Below are positions 6,116 through 7,749 of a DNA stretch of 7,749 nt, in pieces (the first letter of the stretch is position 1; each line of letters starts with the position of its first letter). This DNA comes from Anaerolineae bacterium (GTDB lineage: Bacteria > Chloroflexota > Anaerolineae > JAFGEY01). Below the pieces are notes generated by a model. That model did no database searches, had not been told where the DNA came from, and saw only the letters and a program-made list of their open reading frames with translations. The position numbers and the translations under genes are program-made. Location of the stretch: positions 1 through 7,749 of the forward strand of contig JAFGIE010000195.1 of the NCBI GenBank assembly GCA_016929775.1, given 5' to 3'.

Positions 6116-7204
6116 TCAGGCGTCCCGCCGCGCGCGCAGCTTAGTCATGAGCTGCGTGTAGAAGCGCAGGTTGTGGATCGTCGCCAAGCGGGCTGCCAGC
6201 CTGTCCTGAATGCTGAACAGATGGTTGAGATAGCTGCGCGAGTAACGGGTGCAGCACAGGCAGTCGCAAACTTGGGACACCGGACGCGGGTCGCGCTTGT
6301 ACTTGTCGTCGCCGATGTACAGGTGCTCGTAGGCAAGCGACTCTGCTCCATCCGAAAAGTAGTACAGGCGCTGGTGTCGCGCATCCCGCGTGGGAAGCAC
6401 GCAGTCAAACAGGTCGTACCCCATCTCGGCGCAGCGCACAACCGCTGCCGGGTTGCCCACGCCCAGCGCGTACTTGGGCAGGCCATCGGGCATCAGGCGT
6501 GCCGTATAGTCTAACGTCGACTCGGCGAGGTTGCCTGCGAGGTCGAGAGGCCAACCGCCGAACCCGTAGCCATCGAACCCGATCTCGATCAGGGCCTCGG
6601 CGCACTCCCAGCGATGCCGCTTGCTGTACCCGCCCTGAACGATGGCGAACAGCCGGGGCGGGGCCTCTGTCAGGGCGCGCATCTCGACCTGGCGCACGAA
6701 TTCGGCCTTGCAGCGCCGGGCCCAGAGCACGGTGCGCCGCACGGCATCCGCCACCTGATCGGCATCCGCATCCGCCCGCGGGCAGTCATCGAGGCAGATC
6801 ATGATGTCCGACCCCAGGTCGAACTGGATCTGGATGCACTTTTCCGGGGTCAGCCGCAGGCGGCTGCGTCCCTTGGCGTCGATGTTGGTGAAGGTGATCC
6901 CAGCGTCGCTGATCCGGCCATAGCGTGCGTTCTCGCGCACCATCGACATCGCCTGGAAACCACCCGAGTCCGAGATCACGGGGCGCTCCCACCCCATGAA
7001 GGCGTGCACGCCTCCCTGGCTCTTGACCAGCCCTACGCCCGGGGCGTAGGTCAGGTGAAAGGTGTTGACGATCAGCCCCTGCACGCCGCACTCCTCGAGG
7101 TCGCGCGCGTCGAGCGATCGCACGACAGCGCGCGTCGCATCGGGAAAGAAGGCAGGCAACGCAACCGCGCCATGCCCGGTCTCAAGCGTCTCCAGACGTC
7201 CCAC
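6116..7204 (-). CDS. tgt: tRNA-guanine transglycosylase family protein (queuine tRNA-ribosyltransferase-like), divergent
   Basis: The TGT family swaps guanine 34 of GUN-anticodon tRNAs for preQ1 or queuine in queuosine synthesis. The length (362 residues) fits. Numbering below is from an upstream GTG at 7210; subtract 2 for the chosen start. Family residues seen are DSGGFQ (Asp81, base-binding/acid), CLDDC (Asp141), AIVQGG (Gln192) and GYDLFDCVLPTRDAR, whose Asp269 matches the covalent nucleophile. The zinc site is complete: Cys315, Cys317 and Cys320 in CDCLCC, and His346 in TIHNLRF. Two places are unusual. The canonical GGLAVGE substrate loop reads GFGGWPLD (216-223), and the RNARNG-like segment reads RDARHQ. 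The start is GTG at 7204 because GGAGGAG ends 7 nt before it; the GTG at 7210 leaves a spacer of only 1 nt. The gene overlaps rsmI by 23 bases. No queuosine-synthesis gene is visible, so the exact substrate base is unproven. A DNA-modifying DpdA-type paralogue is less likely given the intact CxCxxC...H site. Confidence 0.85.
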   Translation of the reverse strand: MGRLETLETGHGAVALPAFFPDATRAVVRSLDARDLEECGVQGLIVNTFHLTYAPGVGLVKSQGGVHAFMGWERPVISDSGGFQAMSMVRENARYGRISDAGITFTNIDAKGRSRLRLTPEKCIQIQFDLGSDIMICLDDCPRADADADQVADAVRRTVLWARRCKAEFVRQVEMRALTEAPPRLFAIVQGGYSKRHRWECAEALIEIGFDGYGFGGWPLDLAGNLAESTLDYTARLMPDGLPKYALGVGNPAAVVRCAEMGYDLFDCVLPTRDARHQRLYYFSDGAESLAYEHLYIGDDKYKRDPRPVSQVCDCLCCTRYSRSYLNHLFSIQDRLAARLATIHNLRFYTQLMTKLRARRDA

Positions 7205-7749
7205 AGCCACACTCCTCCGCCCCGCCGATCACGATCGCATACTCGCCGCGCGGTCCAGTCGCCTCGAGGTGGGCGATCGCGCCCTCCAAAGCGCCGCGCC
7301 ACACTGCCTCGAACATCTTGGTCAGTTCACAGGCAAGGGCTACCGCTCGATCCCCCAGCACGTCGTGCGCATCGCGCAGGGTGTCGATCACACGCGCGGG
7401 CGACTCGTAGAGCACCAGCGTGCGCGGATCGTCGGCGTACGCACCCAGCACGTCCCGCCGCGCCGCCGACTTGCGCGGCGGGAAGCCCAGAAAGACAAAG
7501 GGTACGGCTGGCAACCCGGCGACGTCCAGGGCGGCAGTGAGCGCCGTCGGCCCAGGCACAACCTCGACCGGAACGCCGTGCGCCAGCGCAACCTGGAGTA
7601 ACTCGTATCCCGGATCGGCGATCACGGGCATCCCTGCCTCCGAGACGAGCGCGACATCGCCCTCCGCCAGGGCCGAAAGCACGGCGCGCGTCCGGACAGC
7701 CTTCTTGCGATCGTAGGCATCGGTGTAGCGCATCATGGGCGTCTCGATC
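7182..7749 (-). CDS. rsmI: 16S rRNA (cytidine-1402-2'-O)-methyltransferase RsmI, 3' part (5' end beyond window)
   Basis: RsmI transfers a methyl group from S-adenosylmethionine to the 2'-OH of C1402 in the 16S rRNA decoding centre (family knowledge; tetrapyrrole-methylase fold). The visible part is 184 residues counted from the first Met at 7736, but the frame stays open to the edge and encodes I-E-T-P before it. That matches the family's internal segment, so the Met is not the start and roughly 50 N-terminal residues (including the usual TPIGN and AEDTR motifs) are missing. Counting from 7736, the hallmarks are VSEAGMP (31-37, usually VSDAGTP), DPGYELL (41-47), PGPTALTAAL (61-70), GFPPRKSAARR (84-94), YESP (110-113), CELTKMFE (136-143) and GEYAIVIGG (164-172). 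The protein ends just after the methylase core, so it lacks the C-terminal helical extension of E. coli RsmI. The last 23 bases overlap tgt, suggesting translational coupling. The family call is secure. Confidence 0.92.
   Translation of the reverse strand, partial: IETPMMRYTDAYDRKKAVRTRAVLSALAEGDVALVSEAGMPVIADPGYELLQVALAHGVPVEVVPGPTALTAALDVAGLPAVPFVFLGFPPRKSAARRDVLGAYADDPRTLVLYESPARVIDTLRDAHDVLGDRAVALACELTKMFEAVWRGALEGAIAHLEATGPRGEYAIVIGGAEECGCGTSGDA
7212..7218 (-). promoter_or_regulatory. Shine-Dalgarno for tgt, inside the 3' end of rsmI
   Basis: GGAGGAG on the minus strand lies 7 nt before the GTG at 7204 and 1 nt before the GTG at 7210, which favours the former as the tgt start. The site is within the last codons of rsmI, so ribosomes finishing rsmI pass over it. 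This suggests translational coupling (inference). Confidence 0.8.

Noticed and set aside
7032..7050. 19-bp near-perfect palindrome (9-bp arms, single central base) inside tgt
   Set aside because: It encodes the Y-A-P-G-V region after the conserved N-T-F-H-L motif, and hairpins of this size are expected occasionally by chance in several kilobases of GC-rich DNA.
7454..7482. Perfect 10-bp all-GC inverted repeat with 9-nt spacer inside rsmI
   Set aside because: It arises from the conserved P-P-R-K-S-A-A-R-R segment written in GC-rich codons; no separate role is indicated.

Overview
The window is a GC-rich, gene-dense stretch of bacterial DNA. Every supportable gene lies on the minus strand, so transcription runs from the right edge to the left edge. 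The mix of genes recalls Chloroflexota (Anaerolineae-like) genomes: a STAND/NACHT ATPase fused to a formylglycine-generating-enzyme-like (FGE-like) domain, an ADP-ribosylglycohydrolase of the GWDTDC type, a membrane-anchored SGNH hydrolase and a divergent TGT. That placement is inference; no marker gene in the window settles it.

Layout in transcription order. (1) 7749-7182: the 3' part of rsmI, a 16S rRNA ribose methyltransferase, cut by the window edge. (2) 7204-6116: a tRNA-guanine transglycosylase family gene (tgt). It overlaps the end of rsmI, and its Shine-Dalgarno lies inside rsmI. (3) 6020-4896: a 374-residue SGNH hydrolase with one N-terminal membrane anchor. (4) 4841-2736: a 701-residue ADP-ribosylglycohydrolase with two C-terminal beta-rich, probably sugar-binding domains. 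(5) 2680-2: an 892-residue NACHT NTPase with a C-terminal FGE-like (sulfatase-modifying-factor/C-type-lectin fold) domain. Its stop codon sits at bases 2-4.

The gaps are short (95, 54 and 55 bp), and I see no convincing promoter or intrinsic terminator in any of them, so all five genes could be read from one transcript. The first two form an RNA-modification pair. The last two are linked more loosely: a hairpin-forming inverted repeat fills much of the gap between them, directly ahead of the NACHT ribosome-binding site. No stretch longer than 300 bases lacks a gene.

The most interesting part is the left third. The NACHT protein has an intact P-loop but non-consensus Walker B and sensor motifs. 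Its FGE-like domain lacks the catalytic cysteine pair of true FGEs and ends in a region shaped like the variable region of diversity-generating-retroelement target proteins. A reverse transcriptase or template repeat, if there is one, would lie just beyond the left edge and cannot be seen here.
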